Shown here: positions 28,445 to 37,812 of the stretch, one piece after another
How positions within the stretch are numbered: the first letter of the stretch is position 1
How the letters are laid out: each line of letters begins with the position of its first letter
Origin: Aliidiomarina sanyensis
Lineage (GTDB): Bacteria; Pseudomonadota; Gammaproteobacteria; Enterobacterales; Alteromonadaceae
Assembly (NCBI RefSeq): GCF_003987175.1
Contig: NZ_PIPM01000008.1
Location: 44,378 to 108,377, forward strand
Direction of reading: 5' to 3'
Length of the DNA stretch: 64,000 nt
The notes under the pieces: generated by a model
The model's input: the letters and a program-made list of their open reading frames with translations, nothing else
What the model was told of the DNA's origin: nothing
Database searches by the model: none
Program-made: the position numbers and the translations under genes

Positions 28445-29452
28445 ATGAAAGCGTTGCTTGGGGTTTTCGTGGCGACTCTCGCCATCCTATCAATCATGTT
28501 TACAGCGTTTCCCGCCTTCGGCGATTGGTCGGAAGCGGAACGTCAATTCATCCAAGAAATGCATGAAAAGCATCAGATTCCTCCAGAAGAAACTGAAGCG
28601 TTGCTACGCGCAGCAAACAAGAGCCAGCCGATCCTCGATGCGATTAGTCGTCCTTGGGAAGCGCGTCCTTGGTATGAGTACTACACCATCTTTCTTACTG
28701 AGCGTCGGCTCCAAGAAGGGTTAGCCTTCTGGGATAAACATGCGGATACCCTTGAACGAGCCCGTAAAGTGTATGGAGTTCCGGAAGAGGTTATCGTTGC
28801 AATTTTAGGGGTAGAGACGTACTACGGCGGTGTCATGGGGCGTCACCGAGTTCTTGATGCACTCTATACCCTTGGCTTCCACTTCCCCCCTCGCCAAACT
28901 TTTTTCCGTAGTGAGCTGGCTCAATTTATGCTGCTGACCCGTGAAGAAAATCTTCCGGCCCACGAATTGATGGGATCCTATGCCGGCGCTATGGGATTTG
29001 GACAATTTATTTCCTCGAGTTACCGACACTATGCAGTCGATTTTGATGGGGATGGTCAGCGAGATTTATTGACCAACGTGGTCGATGCAATCGGAAGCGT
29101 TGCCAACTACTTTGCGCGGCACAACTGGCGTGATGCTCAACCCATTGCAGTGCCGGCCTGGGTAAGCGCTGACACGGACGTGAGTGCCTTGACGAGTGGG
29201 CGTGGCACGGTTCTAACGCACACTGTTGATGAACTTCACAAGCAAGGCGTTCGCTTTATCACGGCACTCCCCGGTGAATCACGCGCACGCCTCTTTGCCT
29301 TCGCGGAAGAAGACGGCAGCTATTCCTACTGGGTTGGATTTCAGAATTTCTATGCGATCACTCGGTATAACCACAGCCCACTTTATGCCATGGCGGTCTT
29401 CCAACTCGCAGAGCAACTGCGTGCGCATCGCGTGACACAGGATGCACAGTAA
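28445..29452 (+). CDS. mltB: Lytic murein transglycosylase B
   Basis: 335 residues. An N-terminal signal peptide (to about residue 25, FPAFG) lacks an obvious lipobox, so it may be soluble in the periplasm. E. coli MltB is a lipoprotein. The SLT-family domain carries the catalytic Glu in [10 protein letters not shown], with [24 protein letters not shown] downstream. It cleaves glycan strands and forms 1,6-anhydromuramyl ends. Its stop overlaps the rlpA start (TAATG). Confidence 0.94.
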   Translation: MKALLGVFVATLAILSIMFTAFPAFGDWSEAERQFIQEMHEKHQIPPEETEALLRAANKSQPILDAISRPWEARPWYEYYTIFLTERRLQEGLAFWDKHADTLERARKVYGVPEEVIVAILGVETYYGGVMGRHRVLDALYTLGFHFPPRQTFFRSELAQFMLLTREENLPAHELMGSYAGAMGFGQFISSSYRHYAVDFDGDGQRDLLTNVVDAIGSVANYFARHNWRDAQPIAVPAWVSADTDVSALTSGRGTVLTHTVDELHKQGVRFITALPGESRARLFAFAEEDGSYSYWVGFQNFYAITRYNHSPLYAMAVFQLAEQLRAHRVTQDAQ

Positions 29453-30231
29453 TGCGCGGTATTGGGTGTTTATTTCTATCGTTAGTCGCGCTAGGACTGG
29501 TCGGCTGTAGCAGTCAGCCCGAGCAGGGGCGCTATCGTCTTGCAAGCGACGAAGCGCCTCTCAGAACACCGACTGCAGCAGAACTCTATCCTCTGACCCC
29601 CCGTCCTGAAGCAATTGGTCGACGTGGCAACCTACCCTATGAAATAAATGGCCAACACTATCGTGTGCTTTCCGATGCGAATGGTTTTGTGGAAGAAGGT
29701 ATTGCAAGTTGGTATGGCCAAAAATTTCATGGGCACCTGACGTCTCTCGGCGAGCATTACGACATGTATAGCTTGTCAGCAGCACACAAGACGCTTCCTC
29801 TGCCCACATGGGTTCGGGTGACCAACCTTGAAAATGGTAAAAGTGTGATTGTGCGTGTGAATGATCGGGGGCCATTTCATAGTGATCGGGTAATCGATCT
29901 CTCGTTCTCTGCCGCGTACGCTATCGATATGCATCGACGCGGTACGGCACCGGTTCGCGTTGAGGCCATCACCTTTGATCAGCCTGGTTTTGATGATATC
30001 CCCGCGCACTTTATTCAAATTGCTGCAGCGCGCGAGCAATCAAACCTCGAGCGACTTGCAACTCAGTTAAAAGAAAATTATCAACTGAGCGCAACTACCC
30101 GGTATCAAAATGGTCTGAATCGTCTGTATATCGGGCCCTTTACTGAGCGACAAACCATACACTGGATAAATCAATTGCAGCAGGACGGGTTTCAAGGCAT
30201 TTTTCGTGTCCCCGTGGAAAACCTGCCGTAA
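29452..30231 (+). CDS. rlpA: Septal ring lytic transglycosylase RlpA
   Basis: 259 residues. A signal peptide ends in lipobox LVGC (Cys about residue 19). A double-psi beta-barrel domain (about 80-170) includes [14 protein letters not shown] and [18 protein letters not shown], and a C-terminal SPOR domain (about 183-257) follows. RlpA degrades denuded glycan at the septum, guided by SPOR. The start overlaps the mltB stop codon. Confidence 0.95.
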   Translation: MRGIGCLFLSLVALGLVGCSSQPEQGRYRLASDEAPLRTPTAAELYPLTPRPEAIGRRGNLPYEINGQHYRVLSDANGFVEEGIASWYGQKFHGHLTSLGEHYDMYSLSAAHKTLPLPTWVRVTNLENGKSVIVRVNDRGPFHSDRVIDLSFSAAYAIDMHRRGTAPVRVEAITFDQPGFDDIPAHFIQIAAAREQSNLERLATQLKENYQLSATTRYQNGLNRLYIGPFTERQTIHWINQLQQDGFQGIFRVPVENLP

Positions 30232-30247
30232 ATACCATGTGAAGACG

Positions 30248-30276
30248 TTCCGATACAGACCATAAATTGCTATACT
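30248..30276 (+). promoter_or_regulatory. Promoter upstream of dacA
   Basis: An extended -10 element TGCTATACT (hexamer 30271-30276) has a weak -35 TTCCGA 17 bases upstream. It lies about 70 bases before the dacA start and after the rlpA stop, so dacA-dat-ybeD may be transcribed separately from the mrd genes. Confidence 0.5.
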
Positions 30277-30349
30277 CGTGCCCCTTTTATCGCCACATCC
30301 ACTCGGCAGAAAGGCGCGCAAGAACCTGATTCTAACAATGAGACGAGAG

Positions 30350-31525
30350 ATGAAGACTGACATGAACAGCCGCAAAATTCTGTTTACTCCGCTGGTTGCT
30401 ATGGTGGCATTCCTATTAAGCGTTTTTACCGTCCATGCGGTTACTCCACCGGTCCCTCCTGTCAATGCGCGCGCGTACGTGATGATGGATTACACGACGG
30501 GTCATATCATCGCGAGCGAGAACGCGGACGAACTTCACGGCCCTGCCAGTCTCGTCAAAATGATGACAAGCTACATTATTGGTCGGGAGTTACAGAATGG
30601 CCGCATCGCGCTCGATGATACCGTAACCGTCAGCCAAAATGCCTGGGCACGTAACTTTCCAGGCTCGAGCCTGATGTTTATCGAAGTCGGGCGTGAGGTT
30701 CAAGTCGAGGACCTAAATCGTGGCATTATCATTGCGTCAGGAAACGATGCCTGTGTCGCGATGGCTGAGCATATTGCAGGGACCGAAGATGGGTTCGTCA
30801 ATCTTATGAATGCATATGCACGCGAATTAGGCATGACTCAAACTGTATTTTCTAACAGCCACGGTCTGACTAGCGAGGGTCAGCAAACGTCGGCGCGCGA
30901 TATGGCCATTCTTGCCCGCGCGCTCATCCGCGACGTACCGGAGCAACATGCGCTTTATTCTGAGCGTGAATTTACCTTCAATGGAATCCGTCAGTACAAC
31001 CGAAACTCACTCCTGTGGGACCGGACGTTGAATGTTGACGGCTTAAAAACTGGTTACACTCGTGAATCAGGGTATCACCTTGTGACAACCGCTACCGAAG
31101 GGGATACGCGCCTTATTACTGTCGTCCTTGGGACCGCAAGCGAAACTGTGCGGGCCGCTGAATCGAAAAAATTATTAAACTACGGCTTCCGCTTCTTTGA
31201 AACGGTAAAAGCCTACAGTGCGGGCGAGAAACTCGCATCGCAGCGGATTTGGGGCGGCTCGGTTGATGAAATCGCGCTGGGTACGGGTGAGGATGTTGTG
31301 GTCACCTTACCACGTGGACAACGTCAGAACGTCCGAGCAAACTTCGTATTAGATCGGAGTCTGGAGGCACCTCTTGCTGCTGGCGAACACGTGGGGACAG
31401 TCAACTTGACGCTGGGTGATGAGGACATTGCAAGCTTCCCGTTGGTCACCCTGGTTGAAGTAACCCAAGGAGGGTTCTTTAAACGGATTATGGATAGTAT
31501 TCGCAAGAGTTTTAGCGACGAATGA
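30350..31525 (+). CDS. dacA: D-alanyl-D-alanine carboxypeptidase (PBP5/6 type)
   Basis: About 391 residues from the ATG at 30350. Nearby ATG codons at 30338 and 30362 are alternatives, and the frame opens earlier at 30278. A signal peptide (ending VHA) precedes the peptidase S11 domain. Active-site motifs are SLVK (GPASLVKMM), SGN (ASGNDAC) and KTG (GLKTGYTRES). A C-terminal PBP5_C domain and amphipathic anchor (GGFFKRIMDSIRKSF) follow. It removes the terminal D-Ala of pentapeptide stems. Its end overlaps dat by 4 bases. Confidence 0.95.
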   Translation: MKTDMNSRKILFTPLVAMVAFLLSVFTVHAVTPPVPPVNARAYVMMDYTTGHIIASENADELHGPASLVKMMTSYIIGRELQNGRIALDDTVTVSQNAWARNFPGSSLMFIEVGREVQVEDLNRGIIIASGNDACVAMAEHIAGTEDGFVNLMNAYARELGMTQTVFSNSHGLTSEGQQTSARDMAILARALIRDVPEQHALYSEREFTFNGIRQYNRNSLLWDRTLNVDGLKTGYTRESGYHLVTTATEGDTRLITVVLGTASETVRAAESKKLLNYGFRFFETVKAYSAGEKLASQRIWGGSVDEIALGTGEDVVVTLPRGQRQNVRANFVLDRSLEAPLAAGEHVGTVNLTLGDEDIASFPLVTLVEVTQGGFFKRIMDSIRKSFSDE

Positions 31526-32391
31526 GTTATGTCTGGTTAAACGGAGCAATTGTTCCGGCGACTGAAGCAAAAATCTCCGCTTTCGACCGGGGATTTTTGT
31601 TTGCCGATGGTATTTATGAAGTGGTGCCTATCTATTCTGGCCAACCATTCTTATTTGATGCGCACATGGAACGTCTCGAGCGGAGTCTTCGCGAAGTTGA
31701 GATACCGCAGCCGGTCAGCCGAGCACATTGGCTTGAAATCATTGCACAGTTGCATGCGCATGCCCCTCTTGAGCATGCAGTACTCTACATCCATATTACC
31801 CGTGGTGCTGAATTTCCGCGCAATCATTTACCCTCGCCCAATTTACAACCGACCGTGATGGCGACATTATCTGCATTTACCCCGCCGGTCGGCTCAATAG
31901 CGCCTGCACGGGCAACATTGATGGAAGATATTCGTTGGCTCCGTTGTGACATTAAAAGTATCAGTCTGCTCGGAAATATTATGGCGAAGATGGCGGCTCA
32001 GCAGGACGGTTCAATTGAGCCTTTACTCCATCGAGCTGGTCGTGTGACAGAAGGTGCTTCGAGTAACTATTTCATCGTGAAAGATGACGTGCTGATTACC
32101 GCTCCAGCGGATACATTAATTCTGCCTGGCATTACACGAGATTGGGTTCTGAAGCTCGCCAAAAAGAACGGTATTTCCGTTGAAGAGCGGCCATTTTCTG
32201 TCGCGGAACTCTATGCCGCTGATGAGTGTTTCCTCACCAGCTCGACCCGTGAAATCGTCCCCATTGGCACTGTGAGCGGTCAACTGATCAACGACGGTCA
32301 ATGTGGTCCCATCACTGAAAAATTAATGACGTGTTTTCGAAATAGCCGCCCAAAAGCAGTAAAAAAGGTCAAACATGAAAACCAAATTTGA
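31522..32391 (+). CDS. dat: D-amino acid aminotransferase
   Basis: 289 residues. A class IV PLP aminotransferase. The start [38 protein letters not shown] and the cofactor Lys region [14 protein letters not shown] match D-amino acid aminotransferases, with EGASSNYF and [10 protein letters not shown] later on. Such enzymes interconvert D-alanine and 2-oxoglutarate with pyruvate and D-glutamate. It overlaps dacA by 4 bases and ybeD by 17, so it is translationally tied to the carboxypeptidase that releases D-alanine. Confidence 0.88.
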   Translation: MSYVWLNGAIVPATEAKISAFDRGFLFADGIYEVVPIYSGQPFLFDAHMERLERSLREVEIPQPVSRAHWLEIIAQLHAHAPLEHAVLYIHITRGAEFPRNHLPSPNLQPTVMATLSAFTPPVGSIAPARATLMEDIRWLRCDIKSISLLGNIMAKMAAQQDGSIEPLLHRAGRVTEGASSNYFIVKDDVLITAPADTLILPGITRDWVLKLAKKNGISVEERPFSVAELYAADECFLTSSTREIVPIGTVSGQLINDGQCGPITEKLMTCFRNSRPKAVKKVKHENQI

Positions 32392-32638
32392 TGAATTACT
32401 CGAGTTTCCTTGTGACTTCACTTTCAAAGTGATGGGCGTCGCTTCAGGCGATCTCGCCGACCAAGTGATTGAGGTCATTCAGGCACATGCACCCGGCGAT
32501 TATAGCCCCGAAATCCGTCCCTCAAGTAAAGGCAACTATTACTCCATTTCGGTTTCTGTCGTGGTCAACAGCAAAACCCACATTGAGACGTTGTATCGAG
32601 CCCTTGCCGATATTGATGACGTCCGATACGTTTTGTAA
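32375..32638 (+). CDS. ybeD: DUF493 family protein YbeD
   Basis: 87 residues, the same size as E. coli YbeD. It has the ACT-like pattern [32 protein letters not shown] and [31 protein letters not shown]. It is conserved between dacA and lipB across gammaproteobacteria. Its molecular role is unknown. The ATG lies inside the end of dat. Confidence 0.93.
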   Translation: MKTKFDELLEFPCDFTFKVMGVASGDLADQVIEVIQAHAPGDYSPEIRPSSKGNYYSISVSVVVNSKTHIETLYRALADIDDVRYVL

Positions 32639-32679
32639 GCCCCTACGTTTTGTCCGGTGTTGCGGACGTAAAAGCACGG

Positions 32680-32691
32680 TATACTAACCCC
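32680..32691 (+). promoter_or_regulatory. -10-like TATACT immediately before lipB
   Basis: TATACT at 32680-32685 ends 6 bases before the lipB ATG (32692). No Shine-Dalgarno sequence lies between them. If functional, the transcript would begin at or next to the start codon. No good -35 box is visible, so this is tentative. Confidence 0.3.
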
Positions 32692-33345
32692 ATGCATAAA
32701 CTAGTCATTCGACAACTGCATGACATGCCCTATGAGCCGGTGTGGCGTTCTATGCAAGCATTCACCGACGCGCGCGATGAGCATGCACTTGATGAGCTTT
32801 GGATCGTGGAGCACCCTCCTGTATTTACGCAGGGGCAAGCAGGCAAGGCGGAACACCTGTTGGCGCCCGGAGATATTCCCGTGGTTCCTGTCGATCGTGG
32901 CGGACAGGTGACCTATCATGGTCCAGGACAGCTTGTGGTATACTTTCTGCTCGATATTCGGCGCCGCAAGATTGGCGTGAGAGAGTTGGTCACAGCGATC
33001 GAAAGTAGCATTGTCGACGTTTTAAAATCTTATGGGATCGAGTCCGCTCCGCGTGCCGACGCGCCGGGTGTCTATATCGGCGAAGAGAAAGTCTGTTCCG
33101 TTGGATTGCGGATCCGTCGGGGTTGCTCATTCCATGGGTTGGCGATGAACGTCAATATGGACCTCTCGCCATTCTTGCGGATCAACCCCTGCGGCTACGC
33201 TGGGATGGTCATGACGCAAACGAGTGCTCATGGCGGCCCAACATCGGTCAAAGAGGCCGCAGATAAAGTGGTTGCTGCCTTTGCTCAGCAGCTGAATTAC
33301 ACTGAACTTGATGCAACAACAGGACTTCCTGAAGCCTATGTCTAA
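32692..33345 (+). CDS. lipB: Octanoyl-[acyl-carrier-protein]:protein transferase
   Basis: 217 residues from the ATG at 32692, close to the 213 of E. coli LipB. An in-frame TTG at 32650 has no better ribosome site. LipB moves octanoyl groups from ACP to lipoyl domains. The catalytic Lys and Cys region includes [29 protein letters not shown], with [20 protein letters not shown] [15 protein letters not shown] upstream. Its last bases overlap lipA. Confidence 0.95.
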   Translation: MHKLVIRQLHDMPYEPVWRSMQAFTDARDEHALDELWIVEHPPVFTQGQAGKAEHLLAPGDIPVVPVDRGGQVTYHGPGQLVVYFLLDIRRRKIGVRELVTAIESSIVDVLKSYGIESAPRADAPGVYIGEEKVCSVGLRIRRGCSFHGLAMNVNMDLSPFLRINPCGYAGMVMTQTSAHGGPTSVKEAADKVVAAFAQQLNYTELDATTGLPEAYV

Positions 33346-34303
33346 AAGTGCAAACATTGAAGCCGGAGTAAAGCTCCGCGACGCCGACAAAATGTCACTC
33401 ATCCCAGTCAAAGTGGTTCCCACTGAGCGGGAGCAAATGTTGCGCAAACCAGAGTGGCTCAAAGTCAAATTGCCTGCGTCCACTGAAAAGATCGATCACA
33501 TTAAGAAAGCGATGCGCAAACATGGTCTTCACTCGGTATGTGAAGAAGCAAGCTGTCCTAATTTGCCCGAGTGCTTTAATCACGGGACGGCGACCTTTAT
33601 GATTTTAGGGGCTATTTGCACACGACGCTGTCCATTCTGTGATGTCGCGCATGGTCGCCCACTCGCCCCAGATCCCGACGAGCCCGTTAAACTCGGGATG
33701 ACGATTCGCGATATGGGTGTGCGCTATGTGGTGGTGACCTCGGTGGACCGAGATGATCTCCGCGACGGAGGTGCACAACACTTTGCCGACTGTATCCGAG
33801 AAATTCGTGCACACTCGCCAAACATTCAGGTTGAAGTACTGGTTCCTGATTTCCGCGGGCGGATGGATATTGCACTCGACATCCTAGAGGCTGAAGCTCC
33901 GGATGTATTTAATCACAACCTAGAGACCGTTCCCCGTCTTTATAAAGCGGCACGCCCGGGTGCAAATTACCAATGGTCACTGGATTTGCTGAAGAAATAC
34001 AAAGCGCGTCGCCCAGACGTTCGGACAAAATCAGGCCTGATGGTGGGGCTCGGTGAAACCAACGAAGAGATTCTTGCCGTCATGGAAGATTTGCGACGTC
34101 ATGACGTCGACATGTTGACTATCGGTCAGTATTTACAACCGAGCCGTCATCACATCCCGGTCACCCGTTACGTGACTCCGGATGAGTTTGCGATGTTTAA
34201 GGAAGCAGCTGATAAAATGGGCTTTACCCAAGCGGCATCAGGCCCACTTGTTCGCTCTTCTTATCACGCCGATTTACAGGCAGCAGGCATTGAAGTCTCT
34301 TAA
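33338..34303 (+). CDS. lipA: Lipoyl synthase
   Basis: 321 residues from the ATG at 33338, the same as E. coli LipA. The frame opens earlier at 33308 but [10 protein letters not shown] is the natural start, overlapping lipB by 8 bases. LipA is a radical SAM enzyme that inserts two sulfurs into protein-bound octanoate. The auxiliary cluster cysteines ([12 protein letters not shown]) and the radical SAM motif [10 protein letters not shown] are intact. LipB and LipA act in sequence. Confidence 0.97.
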   Translation: MSKSANIEAGVKLRDADKMSLIPVKVVPTEREQMLRKPEWLKVKLPASTEKIDHIKKAMRKHGLHSVCEEASCPNLPECFNHGTATFMILGAICTRRCPFCDVAHGRPLAPDPDEPVKLGMTIRDMGVRYVVVTSVDRDDLRDGGAQHFADCIREIRAHSPNIQVEVLVPDFRGRMDIALDILEAEAPDVFNHNLETVPRLYKAARPGANYQWSLDLLKKYKARRPDVRTKSGLMVGLGETNEEILAVMEDLRRHDVDMLTIGQYLQPSRHHIPVTRYVTPDEFAMFKEAADKMGFTQAASGPLVRSSYHADLQAAGIEVS

Positions 34304-34378
34304 TCGTCTCGAATCCACTCGCGACGTTGGGCAATAATCGACTATCACTCCCCGATGGTCGCATTTTGCTGGTAATCA

Positions 34379-34430
34379 AGCTCCGTTCACGCTGTGATGT
34401 AGTTCATTACAGAAGAAACGGAGCTTTTTT
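34379..34430 (+). terminator. lipA terminator whose 3' arm holds the S9D gene ribosome site
   Basis: A long two-tier hairpin. The outer stem AGCTCCGTT (34379-34387) pairs with AACGGAGCT (34417-34425). The inner stem CTGTGATG pairs with CATTACAG with one mismatch. A T run at 34425-34430 ends directly at the ATG at 34431. The GGAG of the outer 3' arm is the only ribosome binding site for the next gene. Confidence 0.8.
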
Positions 34431-36851
34431 ATGCGCACGTCTGCACAACGCCTCGCAACGACGCTTGGTATTGCCAGTTTTATCCCGTTGGTTGCTCTCG
34501 CGAATCCGGTCAATATCGGTTATCAAGAACCAGCTCAAGAAATCATTGATATCGTCGATGCCGCACCTGCACCCGGTGCAAATCTGAGTCCAGGTGGCGA
34601 TTTCTTGCTGATACTCGACTACCCCGCACTCCCAACTTTGCGTGATCTTGCCGCACCAGAGTATCGACTTGCCGGTCGACGGATCAACCCCGCGAATAGC
34701 ACGATCAGCCAAGCACGATATATCGAAGACTTTCGCTTGATTGAAACAGAGTCCGGTGATGCACGAACCATCGAGAATCTGCCAGCCGACTTGCGCGCAA
34801 TTGGCGTGTCGTGGGCACCATCGGCAGACTATTTTGCTTTTATCCACATGGAAGAAGACGCTGCGACCCTATGGAAAGTCAGCCTAAGAGAGAACCGAGC
34901 ACGCCAATGGAGCTCGCTTCCCGTCAACAGCGTCTGGGGTACTCAACTCGAGTGGAGTGCGGATAGTCAGAGCATTCTCGTAACACTTGTGGATCCTGCT
35001 CGTGGAGCCGAGCCACAGCGCCCCATCGTCCCTGCCGCACCCGTCATCACGGAGACTCGTGGACGCAGCGCGCCCGCGCGTACCTACCAGGATCTTCTGA
35101 GTGATGAGCATGACGAGGCCCTGTTTGACTATTATTTCAGCAGTCAAATTGCTCGTGTGCACACCTCCGGCGACGTCGATCTTATCGGGAGTCCGGGGGT
35201 CTACAATGACGTTCAATGGTCTCCGGACAATCAATATATTCTTGTGACTGAACTGCAGCGCCCATACTCCTACGCGGTGCCGCAGTTCCGATTTGCGCGG
35301 ACAACAGATGTTTGGAATTTAAACGGTGAATCCGTCTATCAGGTGGTGGATCAACCGCTCGCTGATAATCTTCCGATCGGGTTTGATGCGGTCGTTGAGT
35401 CGCGCCGCAACATCAGCTGGCGGAACGACGCAGATGCAACCTTAGTCTGGGCTGAAGCCGCCGATGGCGGAAATCCGCGCGCTGAAGCAGAAGTACGTGA
35501 CCGGGTGTATCAACTCGCAGCACCTTTCGAATCAGATCCAAGCCATCTACTCGATTTGAATTTTCGCTTCTCTCGCTTACTCGCAGCAGATGGTGATACC
35601 GCATTAGTATGGGAGCGTTGGTGGGCGGATCGCGAAGAACGGGTATGGAACATCAATCCAGATGGTGATCGTGCTCCTGAGCTCGTTTGGGAGCGTTCAT
35701 GGGAAGACAGTTACAATGACCCCGGAAATCCGCTCATGACGCGGGTTGATGGTCGTCGCGTGTTACTGATCGATGATGGACACATCATTCTCACCGGAAC
35801 CGGCGCCTCCGACGAGGGCGATCGTCCATTCATCCACCGTCGTCATCTGGGCACTGGAGAAACCGAGCAACTCTGGCGCTCGCAATCCCCTTACTTCGAG
35901 CGCCCAGTCGCTCTCATCAATTGGTCTGAGCGTCGTTTTCTGACTCAACGGGAATCAATCAACTCGCCACCCGATTTCTATCTGCGCGAGCTAGGCAATA
36001 ATGATCTGACCGCTCTCACTGAAACGCCTCACCCAATGCCTGACACCTTGGGGATCTCCCGAGAACTGATTCATTATGAGCGGGAAGATGGACTGCCTAT
36101 GTCAGCCACGCTGTTTCTTCCTGCCGGATACGATGCCGAACGCGATGGTCCCTTACCAACCATCATTTGGGCCTATCCACGGGAATTCAGAAGTTCAGCG
36201 GCCGCAGCCCAGGTCAGCGGTTCTCCCTATGAATTTAATCGGATTAGCTATTGGCGACCGCAGTTCCTTGCGACGCAAGGGTATGCAGTCCTAGATAATG
36301 CAACCATGCCCATCGTCGGTGAAGGGGAACAGCTGCCAAATGACACATTTATTGAGCAGTTGATCATGAACTCAAGAGCAGCCATCGACGCGGGCGTTTC
36401 CCGCGGCGTCACCGACCCCAATCGAGTGGCTCTCGGTGGGCACAGCTATGGCGCCTTCATGACCGCTAATGTCCTAGCCCATAGCGATCTTTTCCAAGCA
36501 GGAATCGCCCGAAGCGGCGCTTATAACCGCTCGCTTACCCCGTTTGGTTTCCAGCGGGAGGAACGGACAATTTGGGATGATCCTGCATTGTACCAACGGA
36601 TGTCACCGTTCTTTTCTGCCCATCAGATTAAAACACCGTTGTTACTCATTCATGGTGCAGAAGACAACAACTCGGGAACCTTCCCGATGCAAAGCGAACG
36701 GATGTATCAGGCGATCAAAGGGAACGGCGGAATTACCCGTCTGGTGATGCTCCCTCTGGAATCACATGGATATCGCGCGCGCGAAAGTGTTCTACATATG
36801 CTGTGGGAGACAGTCGAGTGGCTTGACGAGTTCGTCAAACACGCGGAATAG
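34431..36851 (+). CDS. Secreted S9D-type serine peptidase (glutamyl endopeptidase-like)
   Basis: 806 residues. A signal peptide (about 1-25, ending ALA) is followed by a beta-propeller-like region (about 40-520) with repeated WSPD/WSAD blades. The C-terminal alpha/beta-hydrolase domain (about 545-800) carries the catalytic Ser in GGHSYGAF, the Asp region HGAEDNNSGT and the His in LESHGY. The stretch IARSGAYNRSLTPFGFQ and ARESVLHMLWETVEWL match plant chloroplast glutamyl endopeptidase (S9D) more than prolyl oligopeptidase. Cleavage specificity for Glu is inferred from family only. It is monocistronic between two terminators. Confidence 0.88.
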   Translation: MRTSAQRLATTLGIASFIPLVALANPVNIGYQEPAQEIIDIVDAAPAPGANLSPGGDFLLILDYPALPTLRDLAAPEYRLAGRRINPANSTISQARYIEDFRLIETESGDARTIENLPADLRAIGVSWAPSADYFAFIHMEEDAATLWKVSLRENRARQWSSLPVNSVWGTQLEWSADSQSILVTLVDPARGAEPQRPIVPAAPVITETRGRSAPARTYQDLLSDEHDEALFDYYFSSQIARVHTSGDVDLIGSPGVYNDVQWSPDNQYILVTELQRPYSYAVPQFRFARTTDVWNLNGESVYQVVDQPLADNLPIGFDAVVESRRNISWRNDADATLVWAEAADGGNPRAEAEVRDRVYQLAAPFESDPSHLLDLNFRFSRLLAADGDTALVWERWWADREERVWNINPDGDRAPELVWERSWEDSYNDPGNPLMTRVDGRRVLLIDDGHIILTGTGASDEGDRPFIHRRHLGTGETEQLWRSQSPYFERPVALINWSERRFLTQRESINSPPDFYLRELGNNDLTALTETPHPMPDTLGISRELIHYEREDGLPMSATLFLPAGYDAERDGPLPTIIWAYPREFRSSAAAAQVSGSPYEFNRISYWRPQFLATQGYAVLDNATMPIVGEGEQLPNDTFIEQLIMNSRAAIDAGVSRGVTDPNRVALGGHSYGAFMTANVLAHSDLFQAGIARSGAYNRSLTPFGFQREERTIWDDPALYQRMSPFFSAHQIKTPLLLIHGAEDNNSGTFPMQSERMYQAIKGNGGITRLVMLPLESHGYRARESVLHMLWETVEWLDEFVKHAE

Positions 36852-36866
36852 CCTTTCGCTGATAAA

Positions 36867-36902
36867 AGGCCCCATCCGAACATCACGGATGGGGCTTTTT
36901 TA
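36867..36902. terminator. Bidirectional terminator between convergent peptidase genes
   Basis: The stem CCCCATCCG / CGGATGGGG has a T run on the plus strand (36895-36901) and a CCTTTT run on the minus strand. It ends the S9D gene and, in reverse, overlaps the stop codon of the minus-strand metalloprotease. Confidence 0.85.
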
Positions 36903-37787
36903 TTCGAGCCGTTCGTCGATCAGCTTGAGGTATAAGTCTGGAACCGAACCAAGTTCGTGATGTTCCATGAAAGTCACTTCAGCTAACGGCTTCCACGCGA
37001 ACGTCGCAGTCGCATCACAGGTCGCGGCGGGAAAAAGTCCAATTTGCTCCTCATACGCTTCCGGTGTTCCGAGAGTCCAGAGCCCATCGTCTCGCTCCGT
37101 GGCGATTGGGGCCTCCAGATGAGCAATCCACGGAATACGATTGCGTAGCATTTGCTTCTCTTCGTACGTCATGACATCTGAGGAAGTTAAGACCAAATTG
37201 AGCGGTTGAAAGGAAAAGCTGCCGCTACAAAATGCTTCAGCGAGACGGGCTCGCATCGGATATTCATCCGCAAGTCCCAGTGCATGTCCAATTTCATGTT
37301 GGAGCAGCAAGCCAGACGCCTGCTCGGGAACGAATACAATCCCATTTCGCGTATTGGCGACTCCACGACCCGAGGCAACCAAAGTCACCGTATGCATGCC
37401 TTCCACTGGTTCAGGGAGCGCACTCCAATCGAGGTCGCACTCAACTCGCCGCGAGCTACCATTACATTGCGCAATATCATCTGCAGGAAAATGTGTTGCA
37501 CAAATTGAGAGCCCGCCATGTGCAAATTGTTCTTGGACGTAAGACAGACGTTCAATAAAGTGCTCCCGACGATGAAGCGGTGCAATCAACTGGAGCTGGA
37601 GGCGGCAAGATGTGTCGGAGACCAAGGCTGAGCCATCCATCACAGCTGTTGGTATTGATTCGTCTTCAAATTTAGCGCTGGGTGAAAATTGCCACACTGC
37701 AAAGCTCACCGCAGCTGCGAAGAGTGCGGCGGTGATGGCCGCTTCAAGCGGCCCAGATGTTTTCATTTGAGGTGTATCTTGAGTCAT
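36900..37787 (-). CDS. Membrane-anchored zinc metalloprotease-like protein
   Basis: 295 residues. One N-terminal helix (about 15-31) is followed by a periplasmic domain. The motif HEIGHALGLADEY (HExxHxxGxxDE) is the zinc site of metzincin-like proteases, with Glu as catalytic base and three zinc ligands. A Met downstream in SDVMTY could be the Met-turn. Five or more cysteines suggest disulfides outside the cytoplasm. I do not recognise a named family. A weak ribosome site leaves the start uncertain (37787 or 37766). It is convergent with the S9D peptidase and lies 25 bases downstream of nlpI. Confidence 0.7.
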   Translation of the reverse strand: MTQDTPQMKTSGPLEAAITAALFAAAVSFAVWQFSPSAKFEDESIPTAVMDGSALVSDTSCRLQLQLIAPLHRREHFIERLSYVQEQFAHGGLSICATHFPADDIAQCNGSSRRVECDLDWSALPEPVEGMHTVTLVASGRGVANTRNGIVFVPEQASGLLLQHEIGHALGLADEYPMRARLAEAFCSGSFSFQPLNLVLTSSDVMTYEEKQMLRNRIPWIAHLEAPIATERDDGLWTLGTPEAYEEQIGLFPAATCDATATFAWKPLAEVTFMEHHELGSVPDLYLKLIDERLE

Positions 37788-37812
37788 AGATGTGCGCGAT
37801 GGATAACAAACA

